64,000 bases of DNA from Salvia splendens (Eukaryota > Streptophyta > Magnoliopsida > Lamiales > Lamiaceae): positions 34,115,208 to 34,179,207 of the forward strand of contig NC_056035.1 of the NCBI RefSeq assembly GCF_004379255.2, read 5' to 3'. Under the pieces are notes generated by a model. The model did not search any database. It saw only the letters and a program-made list of their open reading frames with translations, and was not told the DNA's origin. This document shows, one piece after another, positions 1 to 11,027 of the stretch. Numbering within the stretch: position 1 is the stretch's first letter; every line of letters starts with the position of its first letter. Position numbers and translations under genes: made by a program.

Positions 1-2680
1 ACATGGCAGATTCATAAGACTCAAGCCGTAACTCTTCCAGTTCCTGGAGCTGCATCTTCCTCTCTTCTTCACAAGCCTGCGGATTCATGTTGATCTCTTT
101 GACCGCCCAGTATGCTCTGTGTTCGATTCCCACGGGTAAGTGGCACATTTTTCCGAATACCAACCTATATGGTGACATACCAATAGGTGTCTTATAAGCT
201 GTCCTATAAGCCCATAATGCATCATCCAGTCTCTTACTCCAATCCTTCCTAGACGGGTTCACCGTTTTTTCGAGAATGGCCTTTATCTCCCTATTTGATA
301 TTTCTGCCTGGCCGTTGGACTGAGGATGATAAGGTGTAGACAACCTATGGTGGACTCCGTATTTCTTCATGAGAGCCTCTATTGTACGGTTCTTAAAATG
401 GGTTCCTTGGTCTGAGATGACAGCCCTAGGGATCCCGTACCTGTTGAAAATGTTAGACCGCAGAAATTTGGCTACTTCCACAGCTTCGCAGGAGGTCGTA
501 GCTTTTGCCTCTATCCATTTCGAACGTAGTCCACCGCCACAAGTATGTATGTATTCCCATATGAAGATGGAAATTGACCCATAAAGTCCATACCCCAAAC
601 ATCGAAAATCTCACAAACAATCACCGGAACTTGTGGCATTTCGTCCCTTCTAGAAATTCCTCCAATCTGCTGACACCTTTCGCAATTCTGGCAGAATTCG
701 AATGCATCCTTATGTAATGTAGGCCAGTAGAAACCACTGTCTAGAACCTTCCTTGCAGTCTTCCTAGGTCCAAAGTGACCCCCACAAGCTAAAGCATGGC
801 AATGATTCAGCACATCCCTTTGCTCCCACTCCGGAATGCATCTCCTAATTACCTGGTCAACTCCCATTTTCCACAAATACGGATCGTCCCAAAAGTAGTA
901 TTTGGCTTCACTTTTTAATTTCATCTTCTGGGCCCGGGAAATTTCGTCGGAACTGGGCACTTCTCTAGTGACCAAGTAATTTGCTAGATCAGCGAACCAT
1001 GGCTCTGCATTCGCCTGGCATTTCCTTTTTTCAGCATCTCCTGGACCTGTTGCTGCCATTACTTCTTCCCAATTGATAGGTCTAGGAGAATCGTTAAAAT
1101 AATAAAGATGTTCTTCCGGGAACGCATCAGGTATTGCTTCATCCGTCTCACCTTGGTAAATGCGACTCAGGTGATCAGCCACCTTGTTCTCCGTCCCCTT
1201 CTTGTCTCTGACTTCCCAGTTAAACTCCTGTAACAGTAACACCCATCGGATCAACCTTGGCTTAGACTCCTTCTTTGCCAGTAAGTACTTTATCGCAGCG
1301 TGATCTGTGAAGACTATCACCCTCGACCCGAGCAGATATGGTCGGAATTTTTCAAAAGAGTACACAACTGCCAACATTTCCTTCTCCGTGGTGTCGTAAT
1401 TTTTCTGGGCTTGATTTAGCGTTTTTGACGCATAGAAAATCACGTAACTTTTTCCGTCAACTCTTTGACCTAGCACCGCCCCTACTGCATAGTCACTCGC
1501 ATCGCACATGATTTCAAACGGCAAACCTCAATCAGGTGCTCTGATGATGGGGGCAGATACTAATCTGTCCTTCAGCAGCTGAAAAGCCTTAATGCACCCC
1601 TCATTAAAAACAAACTCAACATCGTTATGCAACAGATGAGTGAGTGGCTGAGCAATTTTGGCAAAATCCTTTATAAATCTCCTGTAGAATCCTGCGTGAC
1701 CTAGGAATCCCCTCACTTCCTTTTGATTTGTCGGGTGGGGCAAGTTTTGATATCACGTCCACTTTTGCTTGGTCCACCTGTATGCCACTTTCCGATACTA
1801 CATGCCCCAGGACAATTCCTTCAGGGACCATGAAGTGGCATTTCTCGAAATTCAAAACCAAGTGCTTCTCTTGACATCTTCTCAGCACTACATCCAAGCT
1901 CGCCAGACATGAATCAAATGAATCCCCGTATACAGTGAAGTCGTCCATAAAGATCTCGATGCAATCTTCCAGCAGGTCTGAGAAAATACTCATCATACAT
2001 CGTTGAAAAGTGCCTGGTGCATTGCAAAGGCCAAACGGCATTCTCCGATATGCATACGTTCCGAACGGACACGTGAAAGTTGTCTTCTCCTGGTCCTCGG
2101 GGTCCACGTAAATTTGGAAATACCCACTATATCCGTCCAAGAAACAGAAATATTGCTTGCCTGCTAATCTCTCCAGCATCTGGTCAATGAACGGAAGGGG
2201 AAAATGATCTTTCTTGGTTGCCTCATTCAATTTTCTGTAGTCAATGCACATCCTCCAACCGGTGACTAGCCTGGTCGGTACCAACTCATTCTTGTCGTTC
2301 TTGACAACCTGGATTCCCGACTTTTTGGGTACCATGTGTACTGGGCTAACCCATTCACTGTCTGGTATGGAATAAATGATTCCTAGGGATAACAACTTCA
2401 ATACCTCCTTCAATACCTCTTCCCTCATATTGGGATTCAATTTGCGTTGAGGGTCTTTGCAGGGTTTCGCTCCTTCATTTAATCGAATGTGATGCATGCA
2501 CAGATCAGGGCTAATCCCTACCAAGTCAGAAAGTGTCCAACCAATAGCGTTCTTGTTCCTTCGGATGACTTTCAGCAGCTCCTCTTCCTGTTCCTTGATC
2601 AAGTTGCTGTTGATAATCACCGGAAAAGTCTCATTCGCCTCAAGGTAAGCATACTTTAGGCCTGGCGGAAGTGTTTTCAA
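1..2680 (-). pseudogene. pol: pol of the Athila-type element (RT, RNase H, integrase), broken
   Basis: Pieces in gene order. 2680-1625: reverse transcriptase with the YFCFLDGYSGY and FGLCNAPGTFQ blocks and the catalytic FMDD at 1940-1951. About 1740-1528: the end of RT, in a different frame. 1524-511: RNase H ([33 protein letters not shown]), then the His/Cys zinc finger of integrase ([10 protein letters not shown] and [12 protein letters not shown]) and the start of the catalytic core (WGMDFMG). 515-1: the rest of the core, with ISDQGTHF, in yet another frame without stops to the window edge. Breaks seen: a frameshift near 1740, a TGA at 1525-1527 where the family usually has Trp, and a frameshift near 515. 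Another shift separates it from gag. This is a dead copy. Confidence 0.85.
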
Positions 2681-5600
2681 CTCCTTCTTGGGAACATCTT
2701 TTTCCTGGGGCAGGGGGGTTCTTTTCTGCTGCTCCAGTCGTCATCCCCTTAGTCGATCCAGGAAGATCTTCCTTGCTTGCCCCATAAAGTGTCTCCCTCG
2801 ATCTGGCTAGCTCGGGCTTGGTGCAAAATTCCAGAATTGCTTCTGCTAGCTCTTCATCTGACAACTTGCTCGTATTCATTGCTTGGCACCAACTGGCCAC
2901 CTCCCTATCAACAGCATGACTCATCTCTGAGTTCTCAATCTGTCCCTGCATTAATTCAGTCTCGAGGTATTCCTGGACCAAGGGGTTAATGATATCTACA
3001 GAATGCAAATTTTCAACATCAAGTGGCTTCTTCATTGCCTCATCTATGCTGAATGTATATTTATCCCCATTGTAATCGAGACAGATAGTACCATCAAAGA
3101 CATCAATGATAGTCTTAGCAGTTCGCAGGAAAGGTCTCCCCAATAATACTCCGCCAGACTCTACAGACTCATTATCGCTCATCTTAATCACATGGAAGTC
3201 AGCCGGGTACAGGAAGTCGTGTACCTTGACTATTACGTTCTCGAGCACTCCTTCAGGGCAGATGCATGACCTGTCCGCCAATTGGATCACAACCTTCGTA
3301 TCCACCATACCTACTCCCACTAACCTTTTGTATATGGACAGGGGTAACACATTTATGGATGCTCCCAAGTCACACATAGCATGCTCAATTTTTACATCGC
3401 CGATGGAAATAGGCAAGGTGAACATACCTGGGTCATTGCATTTCGAAGGCATCCTCCGCTTCTGAATTACCGCGGACACATTCTCGCCTATCAAGATTTT
3501 TCCACTAGGTCTAGCCTTCCCAGCTATAAACTCTTTGATGAACTTGCTGAAAACTGGCATTTTCAAAGCCTGTAAGAAGGGTAGATTTATCTCCAGTTTC
3601 CCGAAAATATCCATAAGATCCACTGGCTCATCCTTCTTTTTCTTTGCCTCTCCTCGGTTTGGGAAAGGTTTTGGTCGTTTCCCGGTTCCGGAACATTCAC
3701 CTGCTGAAGATTCATTGACTCCTTTTTTCTCTACCAATTCCGGTTCTGGATCTAGGAAAAATGGTTCGATTGTCCTGGGCAGCCGTTTCTCTAAATCTCC
3801 TGCCTGAAGTTCATCTCTAACTGCAGGGTTGCTTTCAACCGAGTTTCTTGATTCAGTGGTTTTTTCCTCTGTTTCCTTATCCTTAATGGGGGTCGTGACC
3901 TCTCTGTACCTCATGACCGGCCCTTCGTACTCCTTCCCAGATCTCAGCGTGATCTGGCTAATATTGGCTTTGTCAGGTGGTCTTACCGATGCAGGAATCT
4001 TGCCCTCGTTTTCCCGCATATCACTCAAGGAAGTAGCTATTTGAGACAACTGTTTGGCCAACATATCCATTGCCGCCTTCTGTTCTTGCTGCGCATCCTG
4101 AAGCTTGTGGACCACATCATTGTTCGACTGTAAATTGTTCTGAATGTGCTGCTGGGAACTAACGAGGTCGTGAACCATCTCATCAAGGTTCCTTGGTCTA
4201 GAGCTTGGCTGACTAGGGCATGGCCCTATATTTTGGTTTGTTCCACTTCCTTGGCCTGGGCGAATGTGCCCTTGACCTCCTGGATTGTTGTTGAAATTAC
4301 TTCCTTGACCTGGGTAAGGTGCTTGGAAATTCCTTTGATGTGGTGGTACATAAGAATTCCCTTGATAATTTTGATTCTTGTTTCCCCAGGTCGAGTGATC
4401 TCCTTGATTACGGTTGTTCCAATTTCCTTGCCCCTCATGATTTCTCCAGTTACCCTGCCTCTCGGGCTGTGGTGCGGACTGTATACTCAGTTGGGGTGCT
4501 GGCTGGCTTTGCTCGTTTTCAGACCATCTAAAGTTCGGGTGATTCCTCCAGGGTGCATCTCTTTGTCTTCCTTGGTTCCAACTTCCATCAGGATTCCAAC
4601 TTCCCATCGCGTTCGCCTGGGCCTGGTAATCACCTTCCTGAGGTCCGTAATATTGCTGGAGTTGATTATCTACTGGACCTAACAACTTAGCCGTTTCCTT
4701 TGGTGCGGCTGTATTAGTTTTTTCGATAGCATTCAGCAAGGCTTTCTCCAGCCTATCAATCCTTGCTTCAACTTTGTCATCCTCCTGCTCCCTCAATGCA
4801 TTCACAGAGCCTCTTCTCACAGCATTCCTCGTACTGTCATACGCCTTCTTGGCGTCGATTAATCTTCCCAAAATCTCTCTTGCCTCACTTCCTCTCTTTC
4901 TTGTAAAATTCCCCCCGCTCGAGGAGTTCATCAAATCCTTAGACTCGGGAGTTGCCCCTTCATAAAACAGAGAGTAGGTCTCTGCCTCTATCATCCGATG
5001 ATTCGGGCATGCGTCCAGCAATCCCTTGAACCTTGACCAGTATTGGCTCAATGACTCATCGTAATCCTGCTTGCATTCCACTATCTCCTTCTTCAGAGCG
5101 TTCGTCTTGTTGGATGGAAAGAAGTAATCTAGGAACTCCAATTTAAAGTCCCTCCAGGTGCGGATAGAATCCGGGGGTAATCTCAACAACCATGTATTTG
5201 CCTCCCCCTTTAGAGTGAAAGGAATCGCGCGCAAGCGATAGTCCTCCTCTGTCGCATCATTAGGCCTCTTTTGAATGCCACATAACTTGCTAAACTCGTT
5301 CAAAAACTCGTACGGGCATTCACTCCTTCGCCCAGAAAATGTTGGCAAGACACCTAACACATTCGTTTTGATCTCAATAGATCTCTGACGTGGGTTCATC
5401 ACTATTGCGTGTGCTGGCTCTCCATCGAGATGAGCCGTTAGTGACCCTATTTCTGGATCTGGGTCCGCTACGTGTGCCATCTCAACTTCCTCTTCCTCCC
5501 CTGTTTCTGACTCTGTTTCCGATTCTGGTGGGGACTCCGGATCTGTTCGTCCTGAAGATTCCCAGGATTCGTCACTCAAAAACTCAGTCGGGAACGGATC

Positions 5601-5714
5601 TCCCGTCGTGAACCCTGATCTGGTAGTCACGGTGGAGGCTATATCCTTGATCTTCCAAACGAACTGACCGTATTTCCAACCAGACGAGTTACTCCGGTGG
5701 AAGCTCCTGCTCAT
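2640..5714 (-). CDS. gag: gag-protease frame of the Athila-type element
   Basis: An open frame of 1024 residues starting about 90 bp downstream of the primer-binding site. An acidic N-terminus is followed by a retrotransposon gag region (about residues 110-270, with the SECPYEFLNEF block), a Gln/Asn/Gly-rich low-complexity stretch (about 370-510), and an aspartic protease near residue 781 with active site CDLGAS followed by INVLPLS. The product would form the particle and process the polyprotein in the cytoplasm. The true frame probably continued straight into pol; here it shifts near a run of six G/C bases at about 2707-2712, so the last 30 or so residues are out of frame. No zinc knuckle was seen. 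Not expected to be functional in this copy. Confidence 0.85.
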   Translation of the reverse strand: MSRSFHRSNSSGWKYGQFVWKIKDIASTVTTRSGFTTGDPFPTEFLSDESWESSGRTDPESPPESETESETGEEEEVEMAHVADPDPEIGSLTAHLDGEPAHAIVMNPRQRSIEIKTNVLGVLPTFSGRRSECPYEFLNEFSKLCGIQKRPNDATEEDYRLRAIPFTLKGEANTWLLRLPPDSIRTWRDFKLEFLDYFFPSNKTNALKKEIVECKQDYDESLSQYWSRFKGLLDACPNHRMIEAETYSLFYEGATPESKDLMNSSSGGNFTRKRGSEAREILGRLIDAKKAYDSTRNAVRRGSVNALREQEDDKVEARIDRLEKALLNAIEKTNTAAPKETAKLLGPVDNQLQQYYGPQEGDYQAQANAMGSWNPDGSWNQGRQRDAPWRNHPNFRWSENEQSQPAPQLSIQSAPQPERQGNWRNHEGQGNWNNRNQGDHSTWGNKNQNYQGNSYVPPHQRNFQAPYPGQGSNFNNNPGGQGHIRPGQGSGTNQNIGPCPSQPSSRPRNLDEMVHDLVSSQQHIQNNLQSNNDVVHKLQDAQQEQKAAMDMLAKQLSQIATSLSDMRENEGKIPASVRPPDKANISQITLRSGKEYEGPVMRYREVTTPIKDKETEEKTTESRNSVESNPAVRDELQAGDLEKRLPRTIEPFFLDPEPELVEKKGVNESSAGECSGTGKRPKPFPNRGEAKKKKDEPVDLMDIFGKLEINLPFLQALKMPVFSKFIKEFIAGKARPSGKILIGENVSAVIQKRRMPSKCNDPGMFTLPISIGDVKIEHAMCDLGASINVLPLSIYKRLVGVGMVDTKVVIQLADRSCICPEGVLENVIVKVHDFLYPADFHVIKMSDNESVESGGVLLGRPFLRTAKTIIDVFDGTICLDYNGDKYTFSIDEAMKKPLDVENLHSVDIINPLVQEYLETELMQGQIENSEMSHAVDREVASWCQAMNTSKLSDEELAEAILEFCTKPELARSRETLYGASKEDLPGSTKGMTTGAAEKNPPAPGKRCSQEGVENTSARPKVCLP

Positions 5715-5800
5715 GTACTACAAAGAAAACGGAAAGAAAAAGTAAATTAAAATTATTCACACCAAAAACTCTAGGCACTAACACAAAGTACGCCATCCAT

Positions 5801-5817
5801 CCCCGGCAGCGGCGCCA
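5801..5817 (-). other. Primer-binding site (tRNA-Asp type)
   Basis: The minus strand reads TGGCGCCGCTGCCGGGG immediately inside the LTR. From memory this matches the 3' end of plant tRNA-Asp with one difference, and is the usual primer of Athila elements. It fixes the element direction and the LTR inner edge. Confidence 0.8.
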
Positions 5818-5819
5818 TT

Positions 5820-7319
5820 TGAAACGAGGATTTTTTAACACGTGTGCACAGAAATAGATCACTGCAAGCGCTTGGTCAAGACACCACGCTCCTTAAATCC
5901 ACTAGAGCACAAGGTCTAGGAACTTAAGAGAACATAAAGTGCTTGGTCGTTGGACACACATCGACTCCCCTTCAAAAAAATATAAATCCCTCAACCCGAA
6001 TACTATGAATTAGTATAGGGAAGTGGGGTCGATCCCACAGAGATGGACTCGCAAAGTAGTGCTCAGAGACTTTGGACAGACAAATGGCTGCTGCCACGCA
6101 ACAAAAGGGTTGAGAATTTTAAACTAACTCTAGACCTAGGCAGAAAATGTAAATGCTAGACCTAGGACATGTTAAACTTGTAAATTCAGACTTCGACAAC
6201 AAGAAACATAACCACTTCCTAGACAGTGTAAACAACTACCTAATCTAGCTAAACAGAATATGACTGAAAGTGGGGACCATAATTCCAAAAATGGCAAGTA
6301 CGGAAAGAACTGCAGATTAACAAACTCTGACGCTAGCTCGCAGCAAAATGCATCCTCTCAACCGAATTAAACTTGCAGATGAACAAAACAGAGCAAAAAG
6401 CGAGATTCGAACAGAATATAGAGATTTGGTCGTCGTTATCTTGCTGCAACTCGGAAACACATCAGATCTGCGTACACTAGACGGAATGAAAGAAAAACAC
6501 GTAAACTAAGCATGAAAATCAGATCGAAACTACTCAGATTCACGTCAGAATACTTGATCCACTCCGGATCCAAGACATCCGAACCCAACAACCAACAAAT
6601 CCAGCAAATCCAACCAAAATTCTTCCACAATCCAACTCCAATCTCCCAGATCTGACCATTAACCTACAATAACTCAGTAAACAGCTGCGAAACGCATCCA
6701 ACTCAAACAATTTAAAACTCCAAAATCTCAATAAGCGAAACGATCAAACCAGAAATCAACACAATCGCCATAACGGAAAATCAAACTTGCATTTAAACCA
6801 GAAACTATTCGGTGAAAACAGCGAACCGAGCTTCGAACAACGAAGCTCGGCAGAGTAAGTAAAATACGGAAAGCGGAAAATAAATTGTTTCTTCGCTCCT
6901 AACAAGAGCGGTGTTACACCATATCGAAGCTAAGATGAAACCCGAACGTGCGAACTGAGATCTCCTCAAACTAGTATCAAGTGTGTGTGTGGGAAAGTGA
7001 ACTAAGCAACAGGCTGTGGTGAGGTCTCCCCCGAGAAGAAGATCCCTCCAGCTTGCATGCTTCTGCCTTTTATAGATGCGGACATAGCCCTTGAGTCTTC
7101 GTAGAAATCCCTATTCTACCCTTCAACTCTGGAGCTTCCTCCGTCGAGCAATTCTCTTCATAATCGTTCACTAAATCGCCAGTTCCTCGACCTTGTGATT
7201 TTTTGGTCTTCTTTCCTGGACCTGGTGAATTCCTTCACACACCTGGCTTAAAACGTGCGTTAGTCCTAGTAAAATCACGAATTAAATCCCTAGACTCATG
7301 CATGAAATTAGCCTTATCA
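5820..7319 (-). repeat. 5' LTR of the Athila-type element
   Basis: The low-coordinate edge is placed three bases from the primer-binding site, where the minus strand reads ...CGTTTCA. The high-coordinate edge is placed at 7319, where the minus strand begins TGATAAGGCTAATTTC. This gives TG...CA ends and 1500 bp, a normal Athila LTR length. The second LTR is outside the window, so the outer edge rests on the TG rule and on where AT-rich host sequence appears to start. No real gene lies inside. Confidence 0.65.
7067..7074 (-). promoter_or_regulatory. TATA box of the Athila-type LTR
   Basis: The minus strand reads TATAAAAG here, about 250 bp inside the LTR start, a usual place for the U3 promoter. 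Transcription would start about 30 bp further along the minus strand, near 7040. Inferred from motif and position only. Confidence 0.5.
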
Positions 7320-8293
7320 ACTGCCCCTAAGCCTATAACCCAATTTCATTATTTTTCAACTAATTGTTTGAATTTGGGCCTGAAAACCAATATTTTGTCT
7401 TAAATGGCCTTTTTCACGGCCCGTTTTGTCTAGAGCCTTTTTTATGAAAAAAGAATTTGTGGTCTTGATCTAGAGAAGTAAAGCAGGCTTTTTTAAGGTA
7501 GAGTCTCACATTTCTTATAAATTCAGATTTATAACCAATCGGTGGGATTAATTTTAAACAATCGGACCGCAGTATTGAAAATTGACAACTTATCTTTTTC
7601 TCTCTTTCTTTTAATTTGATAAATCTTTTATTTGAAAAAAGAAGAATTAATAAAATTGATCTGAATTGAAAAAAGAAAGAAGCTTTGATTTTCCAATTCA
7701 AGGCACCAATGAACTTAACTATGCAAAAGACAGCGATGAACTTAATTCAAAAAAAGACATACATAAATACGACATTTTAATATTTTAATTGATGAAACAA
7801 TTAAAAAACCCCTTAACAATTTTCAAACACATTAAAATTTATTTTTTGCTCATATTTTTATGAGTGAAATAATTGTGTCTAGTTATGGATAAGGCGTGAA
7901 TGACCTCCGTTACTATTTCTCAAATACTTCTTCAAACAACAAAATTATTTAATAGATATATTGAGTACTGATATAAAAAAAAAGTGTGTGATCATAGTTT
8001 AATAATACAGTGCATGTGCTATGCCCTTGTTTAAAAAACATATGCACTCGCGAAACATTTTCTTAGAAAATAATTCAAAATAAGAAGCAATATAGTGGTG
8101 AGCTTAAGTGATGTAACATGGTGTTTGAATTTATAATTAGAGAAAATTTCTTAGCTAAAAACTCGGACAAACAATTTTTATGGAGCTTAACAATAATTTC
8201 ACTTATTTCCACAATTAATCAAAATCTGAATTAATGTTTCTCCTAATTAAGTTTTATAACCATACACCATGATTCAGGGTTGTGATCAATTGA
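7320..8293. other. AT-rich spacer, no gene seen
   Basis: AT-rich sequence between the Athila-type LTR and the next MITE. Short open frames show no recognisable domain or codon bias. No RNA gene was recognised. Confidence 0.6.
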
Positions 8294-8785
8294 GATTTTT
8301 TAGCCTAATTGAGAATTGAGATGCATTATCAGCCACTCATTTTTATTAAATGAGAGGTCCAGAATTTGTCACATGGAAAATATTTTTAGATTAATTAATA
8401 ATTCAATAAATAATTTTTTAAAATATTTTTTTTTAATTTTTAATTTTTTTAAAAAATTTTAAATTTTTTTTTGTCATCTACATGTCAACTACACACATAT
8501 AATGTCAACTACGTATACAATTCATGTCAACTACACATATAATGTCAACTATGTGTACAATCCATGCCAACTACATTTACAATTTATATCAACTATACAT
8601 ATAATGTCAACTACATATACAATTCATGTCAACTATACACATATAATGTGACATTTGATGTGCAGACTATTGACGATAATACCCCCGAATTGACATAATC
8701 TACTTGCAGTTGACATTTCAAAAATTTTGTGGATGAGTGACTGAAAAATCTCAATTCTCCATTAAGCTAAGCTAAAAAATGTTAG
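8294..8785. mobile_element. MITE-like inverted-repeat element carrying a minisatellite
   Basis: The left end (8294-8340, TTTTTTAGCCTAATTGAG then AATTGAGA and CCACTCAT) and the reverse complement of the right end (8733-8780, TTTTTTAGCTTAGCTTAAT then AATTGAGA and TCACTCAT) match imperfectly over about 50 bp. The interior has poly-A/T runs and a tandem array. No coding capacity. The outermost bases and target duplication are not clear, so the superfamily is not assigned. Confidence 0.5.
8482..8648. repeat. Tandem repeat, period about 20 bp (40 bp higher order)
   Basis: About eight copies of a unit built around TGTCAACTACACATATAA, alternating with units of the type TCAACTACGTATACAATTCA. Copies differ by a few bases. 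It lies inside the MITE-like element. Confidence 0.8.
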
Positions 8786-8799
8786 GACCCCCATGACTC

Positions 8800-9540
8800 A
8801 TAAGTTTCTCAAACCTAAAAAATAATACTAGATGCTAGTATATAATATTCATTATACTATCAATTTGTGCTTGAATACAAGTTGGACTACTTATTTATGT
8901 GTTTACAGCAGAATGCTATTGGCAGAAAATGACGAGCATATAATGTCATTATAATTAATTGACACAATAAATGGATTTAGACATGGCATATCACATATGG
9001 CTTTATTATTTTGTCAAGCACGCATCCATCTAAATTATGGTACGTATGTGAATGATTAATTTGGTGAATGTCTTTGTTAAAGCCAAATCTTATTACGCAT
9101 TTTCGTTAAAAAAACTAGCAACTGACATAGGAAAATCTATGTTACTTTTGTTATGACAGATATGACAACTAATAATATATTTTTTCTGGTGTTTTCTTAT
9201 TCAATTACATATTTTATATACAAATGGAACATTGAAACTTCATGATTAGTTTTGTTCAAAACGTTATAAGAGCAAAATTTGTTCAAATTTTATGATTTAA
9301 ATGCTATTATCCTTTTTATAATATTATAAATATTAACTAAAAATCACCAATTAATCCAAATTAAATGTTATAAGAACAACAATTCTTGCCGTTACGTCCC
9401 CCGTCTTCCCAATTTCCTATATTTTGCTTTCTCACTTACTTAACTATATATATTGAGCATAACGTAAACTTAGAATCTCTATCTTATTTTTGTTTGGTTC
9501 AACTTTAGCCCATGATATCAAATATACTCATCACGTCCCT
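8800..9540. other. AT-rich spacer, no gene seen
   Basis: No supported coding frame, RNA gene or complete repeat was recognised between the MITE and the transposase remnant. Confidence 0.5.
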
Positions 9541-9559
9541 CGAACGAGTTAGCACTGCT

Positions 9560-9825
9560 CAGAAAAAAAATCTCGCCGCATTCTAAAACGTTGGCCAAAA
9601 ACCTTCGGACCCCACCATGATTCTTTGGTAAAGTAGTCCGAGTACCCGTTCAGCAGCTGCGGCATGCTCTCGATAGACCGGCTCCCTGTGGAGGATTGGC
9701 CTGGGGACATGTTATACCCGTTGTTGCCGTCGTTGCTCTATCATGCGGTTGTAGTACCGCATAACACAGTCCAACATGGCCTGCCCTACGGCACCCACAG
9801 TCTCGTTGTCGTCGTCGGGCTCCAT
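9560..9825 (-). pseudogene. 5' remnant of a PIF/Harbinger transposase-like gene
   Basis: On the minus strand an ATG at 9825 opens a short acidic reading (MEPDDDNETVG...). Its layout resembles the leader of the PIF/Harbinger transposase genes further along: start codon, short acidic N-terminus, and a TATA box about 90 bp upstream (9912-9919). The reading meets stops, and after it the sequence resembles the leader into the FRRRFRMRR region only loosely. The catalytic part is absent. The right-hand flank ends near 10124 in CACTATTGCAAGTGC, which resembles the family terminus; the opposite terminus is not visible. Best read as a truncated relic; confidence is limited. Confidence 0.4.
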
Positions 9826-9846
9826 TTTCGAGTAGAGAGAGTGGGA

Positions 9847-9866
9847 AAGAGAGAGAGAGAGAGAGA
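9847..9866. repeat. (GA)n microsatellite
   Basis: About ten GA dinucleotides in the leader of the transposase remnant (CT on the minus strand, as in many plant 5' leaders). Confidence 0.9.
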
Positions 9867-9911
9867 TGTAACTGGAGTGGAGGTGTGAATGAAATGAGAT
9901 GAGAAGTGAGG

Positions 9912-9919
9912 TATTTATA
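9912..9919 (-). promoter_or_regulatory. TATA box of the transposase remnant
   Basis: The minus strand reads TATAAATA about 90 bp before the ATG at 9825. A GA/CT microsatellite (9847-9866) lies in the leader. Confidence 0.4.
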
Positions 9920-10124
9920 GTATAAATTTAGGAATAAATTTAAATTAAAAAAAATTGTCGATCGGCGGTCAGTGTGCAATAGCACCAATCGGCACACTCG
10001 AGCAGATCGGCATGCCCGATGCGTAGGGCGTGGGCTACGACAGGAGATCGGTGGTTTCACTAGCAATAGGGCTGATAAAACCGCCGATCGCGACCGGCGG
10101 CTCTATGCACCACTATTGCAAGTG

Positions 10125-11024
10125 CTTTAATTTTTTGATGAATAAATAAAATTGCAAGTGCTTTAATTGACATTAGGCTAGGTGGGTAAAGGAAATAAAC
10201 CATATTCTACCGCATTAAAATCCATATTATACCCGAATTTTCTAATAATAAATGGAGTAGTACCTATATTTCAATAAATTTTGTCAGTTATTACTTTTAA
10301 AATCCGTAGTTAATCAAATTGGGATACATAATAATGAATAAATGGAGTATTATTTTGTAAAAAGTAGAAAAATTGGAAAGATAGTTGGAGTGGTGCTAAA
10401 AAAATTTAGTGCAGTTTGTAATAGTTGCGGGTGGTGCAACATCTTTAAGTGCAGTTTGCAATAGTTGCGAGTGGTGCAACAGTGCAAGTCCTCACATGTT
10501 GCATTATATAAATGGTTGACTTAGTAATGTCTGTCTGTAATTATATTTTAATTATAGTGGCATAGACTTTTATTTTGATTGTGTCACTTAAGGTTTATAA
10601 TACTTTTTTTTTATCTAATAGTCTCATTTTGTCATTTTCATTAGATCTTTAATAGATATCCAATTTCATTTTTGCTATTTTTGATAAGTGGACCACGCAT
10701 TCCGTTAACTCACTTCATTCCCATTTTATTATAAAATCAATATATAAAAATATGAACCATATTCTATAAACTATTTCTACCACTTTCATTTATAAAGTCC
10801 AATAATTTCTTGAAACTCGTATCAGTCAAATATGAGACTTCTAATGAAGACCAGAGGAAATAATTAACCCTGTAAACCAATATAAAAAAGTGGATCATAT
10901 ATTCCACTAACTTTTTCAACTCACTATTCTTTACATTTTTTAAAACACGTGCTCATACAAAATGTGACTCATATTTGTGAATAAAGGGAGTATTTTTAAA
11001 ATATTATGTCTGAGTTAGAGCATC
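10125..11024. other. Spacer with a short duplication and MITE debris
   Basis: No gene seen. A 40-bp unit with the motif GTGCAGTTTG and GGTGGTGCAAC is present twice in tandem (10408-10490). Fragments such as AATAAATGGAGTATT (about 10335) and AAAGGGAGTATT (about 10985) look like single Stowaway ends. Confidence 0.5.
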
Positions 11025-11027
11025 CAC

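Larger units (their letters stand above)
1..7319 (-). mobile_element. Athila-type Ty3/gypsy LTR retrotransposon, cut by window start
   Basis: A minus-strand retroelement. Reading in its own direction there is a 1.5-kb 5' LTR (5820-7319), a primer-binding site next to it, a gag-protease frame, then reverse transcriptase, RNase H and the first part of integrase. The window ends inside integrase, so the 3' part and second LTR are not visible. The order protease, RT, RNase H, integrase is that of Ty3/gypsy. The gag with a TLRSGKEYEGP-like motif, the FMDD form of the RT active site and the tRNA-Asp-type primer site point to the Athila lineage. Coding is broken by several frameshifts and a nonsense codon, so this copy is inactive. 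Whether an env-like gene follows cannot be seen. Confidence 0.9.

Noticed and set aside
4146..4682. 178-codon plus-strand ORF in the Athila-type element
   Set aside because: It is opposite the low-complexity Gln/Asn/Gly region of gag and has no domain.
8482..8648. CRISPR-like array
   Set aside because: Units are contiguous variants of one 20-bp repeat with no unique spacers, and the DNA is a plant nuclear sequence.
9650..10066. 138-codon minus-strand ORF
   Set aside because: It crosses the TATA box and leader of a transposase remnant, and its translation is Leu/Ser repeats from a CT-rich run.
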